Positions 1 to 6,137 of a stretch of 6,137 nucleotides of DNA are shown in pieces. Under the pieces are notes generated by a model that was not told the origin of the DNA, did no database searches, and saw only the letters and a list, made by a program, of their open reading frames with translations. This DNA is from Streptomyces bikiniensis. GTDB taxonomy: Bacteria > Actinomycetota > Actinomycetes > Streptomycetales > Streptomycetaceae. Within the stretch, counting starts at the first letter, position 1; every line of letters starts with the position of its first letter. The stretch is from contig JNWL01000094.1 in assembly GCA_000716465.1 (NCBI GenBank), positions 1 to 6,137 on the forward strand, in the 5' to 3' direction. A program made the position numbers and the translations under genes.

Positions 1-180
1 CGCCGGGGTTCTGGGTGGTGGCTGTTGGCGGTGTGAAGTCGTGTGTGTGGTGGGGTTAGGAGTGGGTAGGCGCCTCTGGCGGTCCGTCAAGAATCGATCA
101 CGATCTTCCGGTTAGCTGTCGGGGATGTCGGGCGCGTGCCCCCTTGCCGGATTTTTGATCTTTTCCTCGTAGGTACCTTC

Positions 181-210
181 ACATGGCATCGGTTTTTGTG
201 ATGCACATGT
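181..210 (+). promoter_or_regulatory. Bulged hairpin or imperfect inverted repeat upstream of the start codon
   Basis: ACATGGCATC (181-190) pairs fully with GATGC-A-CATGT (200-210). This gives a 10-bp stem with one bulged A at 205 and a 9-base loop, GGTTTTTGT. The right arm ends 20 bases before the ATG. It could be an operator for a dimeric repressor, or an mRNA leader hairpin that limits access to the ribosome binding site or stabilises the message. There is no T run directly after it, so it does not look like an intrinsic terminator. The structure is seen directly; the role is inferred. Confidence 0.5.
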
Positions 211-222
211 AACGAAGAGACC

Positions 223-227
223 GAGGA
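223..227 (+). promoter_or_regulatory. Ribosome binding site (GAGGA) of the RHS gene
   Basis: GAGGA lies three bases before the ATG at 231. The sequence is a good anti-Shine-Dalgarno match, but the spacing is shorter than the usual 5-9 bases. An in-frame TAA at 210-212 rules out any start further upstream, and no alternative start codon lies between it and 231. The next in-frame Met (codon 31) would remove the positive N-region and half of the signal peptide. Together these fix the start at 231. Confidence 0.65.
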
Positions 228-230
228 ATC

Positions 231-362
231 ATGACGGTTCACATACCCGCGCCGGATGAGCGCGGGCGGGTCTGGTCGGGGAGGAGCTTGCGCTACGTCG
301 CAGGCGGCCTCGCGGCGACCATGGCCTTCACGCTGCTCGACGGCGTGAGTCCAGCTGCGGCG
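231..362 (+). other. Sec signal peptide coding segment
   Basis: Residues 1-44 have a basic N-region (R11, R13, R18, R21), then a weakly hydrophobic stretch from Y22 to V39 (YVAGGLAATMAFTLLDGV), and a small-residue SPAAAAP ending. Cleavage is likely at one of the alanines 42-45. Proline at 46 makes cut after A45 less likely, so I place it near A44. There is no twin arginine and no lipobox cysteine, so Sec export and signal peptidase I are the simplest reading. The hydrophobic core is interrupted by glycines and an Asp at 37, which lowers certainty. Confidence 0.75.
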
Positions 363-3300
363 GCGCCCTCCGAGGCGATCACGGCTGCCAAGAAGTCCAG
401 TGTCACGCAAGCTGCTGACATTCCGTCGGCGCGCGTGGCTGCCCGCTTGTCGGGCAAGCGTGTGGAGGCCCTGTCGGAGCGGACGGAGACGTCGACGACT
501 TGGGTCAACAAGGACGGGTCGCTCACGACCGAGCTGTCCGCCGGCCCCGTGCGCTTTCATGACGAGGACAGCGGCGACTGGCGTGATGTCGACCTTGATC
601 TCGTCGCTGGAGCGGATGGGGCGGTCGAGTCCAAGGCTCACCCCAACGGACTGAGGCTGGCGGGGAAGACAGGTACGCCGGCTGCCTCGCTGAAGGCTGG
701 GCAGGCGTCCAAGGCCGTCGACCTGGTCACCCTTGGCGAAGGAGATGAGCAGATCACCCTGCAGTGGCGGGGTGGGCTGCCGGCTCCCAAGCTGGAGGGC
801 ACGCGTGCCGAGTACGTCAACGCTGTGCCTGGCGCGGACGTGGTCGTCGAGGCGACGCGTACCGGGTTCGAGCAGTACGTCGAGATCAAGCAACGTCCCG
901 CCACTGGCGGCTACACCTATACCTTGCCGTTGAAGACCAAGGGCTTGAAGGTCACCGAGCAGGAGGACGGCAGCCTGCTCTTCACCGACAAGAAGAGCAA
1001 GAAGCAGGCAGTCATGCCCGCTCCGGTGATGTGGGACGCCACGGTCGACAAGGTATCCGGCGAGCACACCCGCCGGGCCAAGGTCGACATGAAGGTCGTC
1101 AAGCGCAAGGGGTCGGTGGACCTGGTCCTGACGCCGGACGCGAAGTTCCTGGCGGACCCGGAAACCAAGTACCCGGTGACGGTGGACCCGTCCACCTCTG
1201 CGCTGGGCAACGTCTTCGACACCTATGTCCAGCAGGGCGAAACCGTCGACTGGTCCAACGATGTCGAGCTGGACCTCGGCAACCCCGGCACCAAGAATGC
1301 CGACGGCACCGCGCGCATCGCGCAGTCTTTCGTCTCCTGGAACACCACGCCGGTCCAGGACGCGCTCGTGCTCGACGCCAAGCTGAGCCTGTGGAACTTC
1401 CACTCCGGCAATTCCCCGGCCTGCACCGCGCAGCCGTGGGAGGTGTGGTCCTCCGGTGCGGCATCCACCTCGAGCCGCTGGACGAACCGTCCCACGATGA
1501 CGGCGAAGAAGGCCACCTCCACCGAGACCCGCGGCAACACCTCGTGCACCGCCCAGCCCGACGGCTGGATCAACGCCGATGTGACCGCGCTGGTTCAGGA
1601 GTGGGCCTCCGCCAAGGCCACCCGCGGCCACATGGGCCTGCGCGCCACGGATGAGACGCTGACCACGCAGTGGAAGCGGGTGAACTCCGCGAACGCGGCG
1701 TCCAACCCGCCCAAGCTGGTCGTCAACTACAACTACCGGCCGCGCACCGGCACCAAGCAGGAAGCCGGCCCGCCGTACTTCTCCTACGGCGGCAACTATG
1801 TCGTCAACACTGCGACCCCGACCCTGCGCGACACCTTCGTCGACGCGGACGGTGACAAGGTCAACGGCACCTTCCAGATCTTCGACAACGCCACCAACAC
1901 CCAGGTCGGCAATGTCCTGGTGTCGAAGTACGTGCCTTCGGGCCAGGTCGCCTCGGTGACCGTCCCGGCGGGCGTCCTGACCAACGGCAAGACCTACAAG
2001 TTCCGTACCTCGCCTTACGACGGCAGCCACTACAACGTGGGCTGGTCTGCGTTCAAGGTCTTCACCGTCGACACCGCGGCTCCGTCCGCCCCGACGGCCA
2101 TCACCTCAACGGACTACCCCTCCACCGCCTGGGTCAAGGGCGCGGGGCAGGCCGGCACGTTCACCGTGACTCCTCCGGCCGGCGACCACAACTGGCTTGA
2201 GTGGTCGCTGGACGGAACGACCTGGACCAAGGTCGCCACGGGCGGAGCCACGGGCGCGAAGGCGATCTCCATCGCCCCGCCGAAGGACGGCACGCACACC
2301 CTGCAGGTGCGGGCGGTCGACAAGGCGGACAACAAGTCCGAGGCCATCGACTACACCTTCCACGCCGGGCCGGGCGGTTTCGTGCAGCCCGCCGAGGGTG
2401 AGCGGACCGCGCGTCGCCTGCCGCTGGTCGCTGAAGCCGACGCAGCCAAGTACAACCAGGTGTCCTTCTCCTGGCGCCGTTCCGAGGCTGACCCGTGGGT
2501 CCGTATCCCGGTCGCCGACGTCACCTCCGGCGGCGCCGCGCTGACCGCGTGGCCGGTGGCCATGACCAACGGTAAGAACGCGCCCCTGGTCTGGGACGCG
2601 ACCAACACCGTCGACCCGGACGGCACGATCCAGATCAAGGCCGACTTCGCCGGCGCCAACAGCGCCGCGGGAAGCACCGCGCCGCTGACCGTCGTGGTCG
2701 ACCGCAATGCCACCGGCGCGGCCGCCAAGGAGGTCGGGCCCGGCTCGGTGAACCTGCTGACGGGTGACTACACCCTCTCGGCCAGCGACGCTTCGGCCTT
2801 CGATATGGCGGTGTCGCGTACGGCGTCCTCGCGTACCCCCGGCAAGGGTGCAGCGCAGGAGGGCCAGGTGGCCATCTTCGGTAAGGAGTGGGTGGCCGGC
2901 ACCACCGCGGAGGCGACGGAGTCCGACTTCTCTCACATCCGCAAGCTGTCCGACACGGCTGTCGCCGTGGTGGGCGCTGAGGGCGACGAGACGCACTTCA
3001 CCGCGAATGCGGCGAAGACTGGCTGGGTGCCCGAGCCCGGTGCGGAGGGCCTGACGCTCAAGGGCAGCACCACGGGCGCCTTCACGCTGTCCGACACCGA
3101 AGGCACGGTCACCGAGTTCACCAAGCTCGACGCCGCGGCCGCCACCTGGCAGGTTTCCAGCACGCTGCTGGACGGCCTGTCCAACAGCACCACCACCGTC
3201 GTGTCCGAGACGGTAACCGTCGACGGCAAGAAGCTCGCACGGCCCAAGCAGGTCGTCGCGCCGACCTCGGCCGCCACCGCTGCTGCCTGCACGGCCGACC

Positions 3301-6137
3301 CGGCCACCCAGGGCTGCCGTGTGATGGAGTTTGTCTACGGAGCCACGACCACCGCCACCACGACCGCCCTGGGCGACGTGGCCGGCCAGGTCAAGGAGAT
3401 CCGCCTGTGGTCCACCGCCCCCGGTGCTACCGCGGCGACCTCCAAGACGGTGCAGAGCTACCTCTACGACGGCAACGGCCGCCTGCGCGAGACGTGGAAC
3501 CCGCAGATCAGCCCCGCGCTGAAGACGCTGTACGCCTACGACACCGTCGGCCGCGTCACGCAGCTGACCCCGCCCGGCGAACTGCCCTGGACCTTCACCT
3601 ACGGCAAGGCCGGCAACGCCGTCACCGCCGGTGAGGGCATGCTGCTGAAGGCATCACGTCCCGGACTCCAGCAGGGCACGACCGGTACCGAGCTGGGGAC
3701 CGCCGCAACCAGCATCGTCTACGACGTTGCGCTGACCGGCACCGCCGCACCGCACAAGATGGGCGCTGCGGACGTGAAGGCGTGGGGACAGAGCGATGCC
3801 CCCACAGACGCCACCGCCGTCTTCCCCGCCGACGCCGTTCCCGCCGACCACTCCGGCGGAACCCTTGGCTCCGGTGACTACAAGCGGGCCGAGGTGCACT
3901 ACCTCGGCGTGTCCGGACGCGAGGTCAACACCGCCACCCCCGGCGGCCACATCACCACCACCGAGTACGACCGCTTCGGCAACACCGTGCGGGAACTGTC
4001 GGCCGGCAACCGGGCAGTCGCACTCGGGCTGACCGCCGACGACACGGCCACCCAGGCCGACCTCGGCATCGGGTCGCTTTCCTCGGCCGAGCGTGCCGAC
4101 CTGCTGGCGACCAAGTCGCTCTACAACGACACCGGTACGCGCGAGCTGGAGGAGTTCGGCCCGCTGCGGCGTGTCACTCTGGCCGCCGACCTGAAGTCCG
4201 GAACCACCACCCTGGTGCCGGCCGGAACGTCGGTGACCGCCCGTTCCTGGACGGTCAACGAGTACGACGCCGGGCGTCCCACCGACGGCACTGCCAAGGT
4301 CAAGGACCAGGTCACCAAGGTCACCACCGGTGCCGAGGTACGCGAACACCCCACCGTCATGGGCGAGTCCCGTGCCGTGCAGACGGTCTACGACTGGGCC
4401 AAGGGCCTGCCGTCGAAGACCATCAAGAACCCGGCTGGTCTGGCGATCACCGAGACCACCGAGTACGACGCCCAGGGCCGGGTGACCAAGCAGATACTGC
4501 CCGGTGCCACCGGCAGCGACGTCGCGACCCGGGTGACGACCTACTGGTCGGCCACCGGCACCGGTGCCTGTGCCGGCCGCCCGGAGTGGGCCGACCTGGT
4601 GTGCTCCACCGGCCCGGCTGGTGCCATCACCGGCGGGGGTACCAACCCCGCTGAAATGCCGACTGCGACCACCGAGTACGACTGGTGGGGCAACGCCGCC
4701 AAGGTCACCGAGATCGCAAACGGCGTGACCCGGACCACGACCACCTCGTACGACAATGCCGGCCGGCCGACCACCGTCGCCACCACCGGTGGTGTCGGAC
4801 AGGCGGTCCCGCAGGCCACCACCGAGTACGACCCGGCCACCGGACAGGCAGTCAAGACCGTCTCGCCCACCGGCGGCACGATCACCAGGGCGTACGACAA
4901 GCTCGGCCGCATGGTGTCCTACACCGACGCCGACAACGGTACGACCACCACCGAGTACGACCTGCTCAACCGGCCGGTCAAGGTCACCGACACCGCGCCG
5001 TCCACGGTCACCTACACCTACGACCACACCGCCGAGCCGCGCGGACTGGCCACGACGACCACCGACTCCATCGCCGGTGCGTTCAAGGCCACCTACGACG
5101 CGGACGGCTCCGTGGCCAGCGAGCAGCTCCCCGGCGGCTACACGGTCAAGCAGACCGAGGACACCACCGGATCAGCGCTGGAACGCACCTACACCCGTGA
5201 CAGCGACGGCACGATCGTCTACTCCGACACCGTGACCGAATCCGTCCACGGGCAGGTCACCACCCATGCCGGCTGGTCCGACCAGGCCTACCGCTACGAC
5301 GCCACCGGCCGCCTGACCGCTGTCGAGGACACCGCGGACACCATCTGCACCCTCCGCAGCTACACCTTCGACAACCGCACCAACCGCACCACCCTCACCT
5401 CGGCAACCGGCACCCCCGGCGCCGACTGCCCCACCACCGGAGGCACCACCACCAGCTACACCTACGACAGCGCCGACCGCCTCGTCGACGCCGGCTACAC
5501 CTACGACGCCTTCGGCCGCACCACCGCCGCCCCGGGCAACGGCACCATCGGCTACTACGCCAACGACCTGGCCCACCAGCAGACCGCAAACGGCAAGCGC
5601 CAGACCTGGCAGCTCGACGCCAGCCACCGCTTCCGCTCCTGGAGCGTGGCAACCGGCAGCGGCACCACCTGGACCACGACCGCGTCCAAGCTCAACCACT
5701 ACGACAGCGACAGCGACAACCCGCGCTGGACCATCGAGGACACCACCACCGGCGCCCTCACCCGTAACGTCGATACCGCCTCCGGCGACCTCGGCGCCAC
5801 GACCAGCAAGACCGGCGACACCGTCCTGCAGCTCACCAACATCCACGGCGACGTCGCCCTCCAGCTCCCCCTGGACACCTCCAAGGCACCCCAGGCACTG
5901 GACAACGACGAATACGGCAACCCCCGCAACAACCAGCCCGCCGTCCGCTACAACTGGCTCGGCGCCAAACAGCGCTCCGCCGAAACCCTCACCGGACTCA
6001 CCCTCATGGGCGTCCGCCTCTACAACCCCCGCACCGGACGCTTCCTGTCCACCGACCCCGTCCACGGCGGCGGCGACAACCGCTACGGCTATCCCGGCGA
6101 CCCCGTCAACCAATACGACCTCGACGGCAAACGCTGG
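231..6137 (+). CDS. Exported DNRLRE and RHS-repeat protein, probable polymorphic toxin carrier (3' end missing)
   Basis: This frame gives 1,969 codons without a stop and continues past the window. Visible in order are: a signal peptide (about 1-44); a beta-rich N-region (about 85-328); a DNRLRE domain (about 329-500); Ig/FnIII-like segments (about 501-833); the RHS opening motif GPGSVNLLTGDYTLS (836-850); a beta-rich RHS section with FGKEW at 883; YD repeats (about 1077-1769); and the RHS-associated core, with RFLSTDPV at 1937-1944 and DPVNQYDLDG at 1957-1966. Known RHS and TcC proteins fold this part into a hollow beta shell around a variable C-terminal effector. WapA of Bacillus is an exported Gram-positive example acting in contact-dependent inhibition. 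By analogy this is a secreted or wall-associated competition protein, but the effector itself is not in view. The eight cysteines fall in four close pairs, which fits an exported protein. Leu codons shift from CTG to CTC toward the 3' end. It appears to be a lone gene here, with no co-transcribed neighbour visible. Identification as an RHS protein is firm; a toxin role is inferred. Confidence 0.94.
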   Translation, partial: MTVHIPAPDERGRVWSGRSLRYVAGGLAATMAFTLLDGVSPAAAAPSEAITAAKKSSVTQAADIPSARVAARLSGKRVEALSERTETSTTWVNKDGSLTTELSAGPVRFHDEDSGDWRDVDLDLVAGADGAVESKAHPNGLRLAGKTGTPAASLKAGQASKAVDLVTLGEGDEQITLQWRGGLPAPKLEGTRAEYVNAVPGADVVVEATRTGFEQYVEIKQRPATGGYTYTLPLKTKGLKVTEQEDGSLLFTDKKSKKQAVMPAPVMWDATVDKVSGEHTRRAKVDMKVVKRKGSVDLVLTPDAKFLADPETKYPVTVDPSTSALGNVFDTYVQQGETVDWSNDVELDLGNPGTKNADGTARIAQSFVSWNTTPVQDALVLDAKLSLWNFHSGNSPACTAQPWEVWSSGAASTSSRWTNRPTMTAKKATSTETRGNTSCTAQPDGWINADVTALVQEWASAKATRGHMGLRATDETLTTQWKRVNSANAASNPPKLVVNYNYRPRTGTKQEAGPPYFSYGGNYVVNTATPTLRDTFVDADGDKVNGTFQIFDNATNTQVGNVLVSKYVPSGQVASVTVPAGVLTNGKTYKFRTSPYDGSHYNVGWSAFKVFTVDTAAPSAPTAITSTDYPSTAWVKGAGQAGTFTVTPPAGDHNWLEWSLDGTTWTKVATGGATGAKAISIAPPKDGTHTLQVRAVDKADNKSEAIDYTFHAGPGGFVQPAEGERTARRLPLVAEADAAKYNQVSFSWRRSEADPWVRIPVADVTSGGAALTAWPVAMTNGKNAPLVWDATNTVDPDGTIQIKADFAGANSAAGSTAPLTVVVDRNATGAAAKEVGPGSVNLLTGDYTLSASDASAFDMAVSRTASSRTPGKGAAQEGQVAIFGKEWVAGTTAEATESDFSHIRKLSDTAVAVVGAEGDETHFTANAAKTGWVPEPGAEGLTLKGSTTGAFTLSDTEGTVTEFTKLDAAAATWQVSSTLLDGLSNSTTTVVSETVTVDGKKLARPKQVVAPTSAATAAACTADPATQGCRVMEFVYGATTTATTTALGDVAGQVKEIRLWSTAPGATAATSKTVQSYLYDGNGRLRETWNPQISPALKTLYAYDTVGRVTQLTPPGELPWTFTYGKAGNAVTAGEGMLLKASRPGLQQGTTGTELGTAATSIVYDVALTGTAAPHKMGAADVKAWGQSDAPTDATAVFPADAVPADHSGGTLGSGDYKRAEVHYLGVSGREVNTATPGGHITTTEYDRFGNTVRELSAGNRAVALGLTADDTATQADLGIGSLSSAERADLLATKSLYNDTGTRELEEFGPLRRVTLAADLKSGTTTLVPAGTSVTARSWTVNEYDAGRPTDGTAKVKDQVTKVTTGAEVREHPTVMGESRAVQTVYDWAKGLPSKTIKNPAGLAITETTEYDAQGRVTKQILPGATGSDVATRVTTYWSATGTGACAGRPEWADLVCSTGPAGAITGGGTNPAEMPTATTEYDWWGNAAKVTEIANGVTRTTTTSYDNAGRPTTVATTGGVGQAVPQATTEYDPATGQAVKTVSPTGGTITRAYDKLGRMVSYTDADNGTTTTEYDLLNRPVKVTDTAPSTVTYTYDHTAEPRGLATTTTDSIAGAFKATYDADGSVASEQLPGGYTVKQTEDTTGSALERTYTRDSDGTIVYSDTVTESVHGQVTTHAGWSDQAYRYDATGRLTAVEDTADTICTLRSYTFDNRTNRTTLTSATGTPGADCPTTGGTTTSYTYDSADRLVDAGYTYDAFGRTTAAPGNGTIGYYANDLAHQQTANGKRQTWQLDASHRFRSWSVATGSGTTWTTTASKLNHYDSDSDNPRWTIEDTTTGALTRNVDTASGDLGATTSKTGDTVLQLTNIHGDVALQLPLDTSKAPQALDNDEYGNPRNNQPAVRYNWLGAKQRSAETLTGLTLMGVRLYNPRTGRFLSTDPVHGGGDNRYGYPGDPVNQYDLDGKRW
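483..1214 (+). other. N-terminal beta-rich region of the RHS protein
   Basis: Residues 85-328 are rich in short beta-like stretches with alternating hydrophobic residues, such as TTWVNKDGSLTTELSAGPVRF starting near residue 90, and the region ends at YPVTVDPS (about 314-321). From memory, actinomycete and Bacillus secreted RHS proteins commonly carry this kind of segment directly before DNRLRE. It contains no cysteine and no catalytic motif that I recognise. A structural or adhesive role is likely, but I cannot name a fold with certainty. Confidence 0.5.
1215..1730 (+). other. DNRLRE domain of the RHS protein
   Basis: Residues 329-500 run from FDTYVQQG to LVVNYNY. The pattern fits the DNRLRE family: an opening with an extended-strand 'D-x-Y' and a 'L-x-L-G' like segment, then a core (ARIAQSFVSWNTTP; LDAKLSLWNFH), a W-x-x-x-P-T segment, a D-V-T-A-L-V-Q-E-W helix-like stretch (about 452-460), and a closing 'GLRA...PKLVVNY'. 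These domains are found on exported, surface-linked proteins and are thought to be carbohydrate- or surface-associated, with no proven enzymatic role. Two cysteines (398 and 439) each sit in a C-T-A-Q-P context and may form a disulfide within the domain. Confidence 0.75.
1731..2729 (+). other. Ig/fibronectin-like spacer segments
   Basis: Residues 501-833 appear to hold three consecutive beta-sandwich-like segments. The first ends near FKVFTVDTAAPSAP (about 609-618). The second runs about 615-711; it has the typical 'LEWSLDGTTWTKV' and 'DGTHTLQVRAVDKADNKS' strands of Ig/FnIII-like modules and ends at YTFHAGPGG. The third (about 712-833) contains VSFSWRRSE and ends at LTVVVDRNATG. Such modules act as spacers holding the RHS part away from the cell surface. 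Boundaries are estimated by eye. Confidence 0.55.
2736..3458 (+). other. Opening section of the RHS region
   Basis: Residues 836-850 read GPGSVNLLTGDYTLS, the 'V-N-L-x-T-G-x-Y/F' signature that starts the RHS part in secreted actinomycete RHS proteins. FGKEW (883-887) matches the usual 'FG-x-x-W' that follows. Residues about 890-1076 are beta-rich and carry a cysteine pair (1020 and 1029) followed by R-V-M-E-F-V-Y, a local pattern common just before the first YD repeat in these proteins. The section likely forms the first strands of the RHS shell. Confidence 0.7.
3459..5537 (+). repeat. RHS/YD-repeat array (protein-level repeats)
   Basis: YD motifs of the type Y-D-x-x-G-R occur with the tyrosine at residues 1079, 1103, 1246, 1412, 1483, 1507, 1533, 1555, 1576, 1597, 1622, 1689, 1745 and 1758. 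More degenerate copies lie near 1164, 1345 and 1387, and a Phe variant (TFDNRTNR) at 1713. From 1483 to 1622 the spacing is regular at 21-26 residues, as expected for YD repeats. Between 1103 and 1412 the copies are sparse and worn. In solved TcC/RHS structures these repeats wind into a large hollow beta shell that holds the effector domain. Confidence 0.88.
5910..6128 (+). other. RHS-associated core domain
   Basis: Residues 1894-1966 contain EYGNP, YNWLGAKQRSAETLTGL, LMGVRLYNPRTGRFLSTDPV (1925-1944) and NRYGYPGDPVNQYDLDG (1950-1966). This is the conserved core that closes the RHS shell and marks the boundary to the variable C-terminal tail. Asp1942 (in STDP) and Asp1963 (in YDLDG, in place of the more common DPxG) are 21 residues apart. 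In TcC-type proteins a similar pair of aspartates drives autoproteolysis just after the core. Only K-R-W follows before the window ends. Confidence 0.87.

Larger units (their letters stand above)
1..230. other. Upstream non-coding region
   Basis: I see no credible gene in this stretch. Plus-strand frames are short and stop within it, for example at TAG 57-59, and their codon choice is unlike the GC-ending codons of the gene that follows. The first 70 bases are G/T-rich: 58 of 70 are G or T. Further in there is a TGTCGGG direct repeat (117-123 and 126-132), a small GGGC/GCCC stem (130-133 with 138-141), T runs (152-156 and 161-164) and the hairpin at 181-210. The region probably holds the promoter of the RHS gene. 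I could not find a -35/-10 pair of good match and spacing, so no promoter is called. Confidence 0.6.

Noticed and set aside
63..90. Possible minus-strand promoter, TTGACG (90-85) with TACCCA (68-63)
   Set aside because: The -35 matches well, but the -10 lacks the final T, and no start codon follows on the minus strand within the window. Too weak to call.
130..164. GGGC/GCCC stem followed by T runs as an intrinsic terminator
   Set aside because: The stem is only 4 bp and the T runs begin 10 or more bases after it, so it is not a convincing terminator.
144..184. Possible plus-strand promoters using TTGCCG (144-149) or TTGATC (155-160)
   Set aside because: No TANNNT-type -10 falls at acceptable spacing; the nearest candidates, TAGGTA (170-175) and TCACAT (179-184), fit poorly.
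201..212. Tiny leader frame ATG-CAC-ATG-TAA
   Set aside because: It has three sense codons and no ribosome binding site of its own. It is noted with the hairpin but not called as a gene.
764..1654. Plus-strand alternative frame (296 codons)
   Set aside because: It overlaps the main frame entirely, is rich in R, G and H, and has no domain match, while the main frame encodes a recognisable DNRLRE domain here.
87..2030. Long minus-strand open frame (647 codons)
   Set aside because: It is antisense to the clear signal peptide, DNRLRE and Ig-like coding sequence. Its product is Arg/Gly/Val-rich low-complexity with no domain, as expected for a shadow frame in high-GC DNA.
3654..5027. Minus-strand open frame (457 codons), Gly/Val-rich
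   Set aside because: It is the mirror of the YD-repeat array. Its repetitiveness comes from ACC/GGC/GAC codons on the plus strand, and no recognisable domain is present.
5172..6113. Minus-strand open frame (313 codons) across the RHS core
   Set aside because: It is almost only Gly, Val and Ala and lies opposite a highly conserved RHS core. No plausible protein fold is visible.

Overview
The window looks like DNA from a high-GC actinomycete, most likely Streptomyces or a close relative. Codon third positions are overwhelmingly G or C. The encoded protein is a very large exported DNRLRE/RHS-repeat protein of a kind common in that group. The genus is inferred from style and not proven.

Layout: bases 1-230 are upstream non-coding DNA. 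It begins with a strongly G/T-rich stretch and ends with a bulged hairpin (181-210) and a GAGGA ribosome binding site. Bases 231-6137 are one uninterrupted plus-strand reading frame of 1,969 codons with no stop, so the gene runs off the right edge. I found no other gene that I can support. The long minus-strand open frames are shadows of this GC-rich gene.

The protein reads as a polymorphic-toxin-style RHS protein. In order it has: a Sec-type signal peptide (about residues 1-44); a beta-rich N-terminal region; a DNRLRE domain (about 329-500); three Ig/fibronectin-like segments (about 501-833); the motif GPGSVNLLTGDYTLS that opens RHS proteins (836-850); a beta-rich RHS section; an array of YD repeats (about 1077-1769); and the RHS-associated core (about 1894-1966), ending NRYGYPGDPVNQYDLDG. 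In RHS and TcC-type proteins the variable C-terminal effector starts directly after this core. The window stops three codons later (K-R-W), so the part that would define the activity, and any immunity gene after it, lie just outside.

Observations worth following up are the bulged hairpin before the start codon, the exactly eight cysteines in four close pairs, a Leu-codon shift from CTG to CTC along the gene, five identical 15-bp copies inside the YD array, and a conserved-looking pair of aspartates in the core that could support autoproteolytic release of the missing tail.
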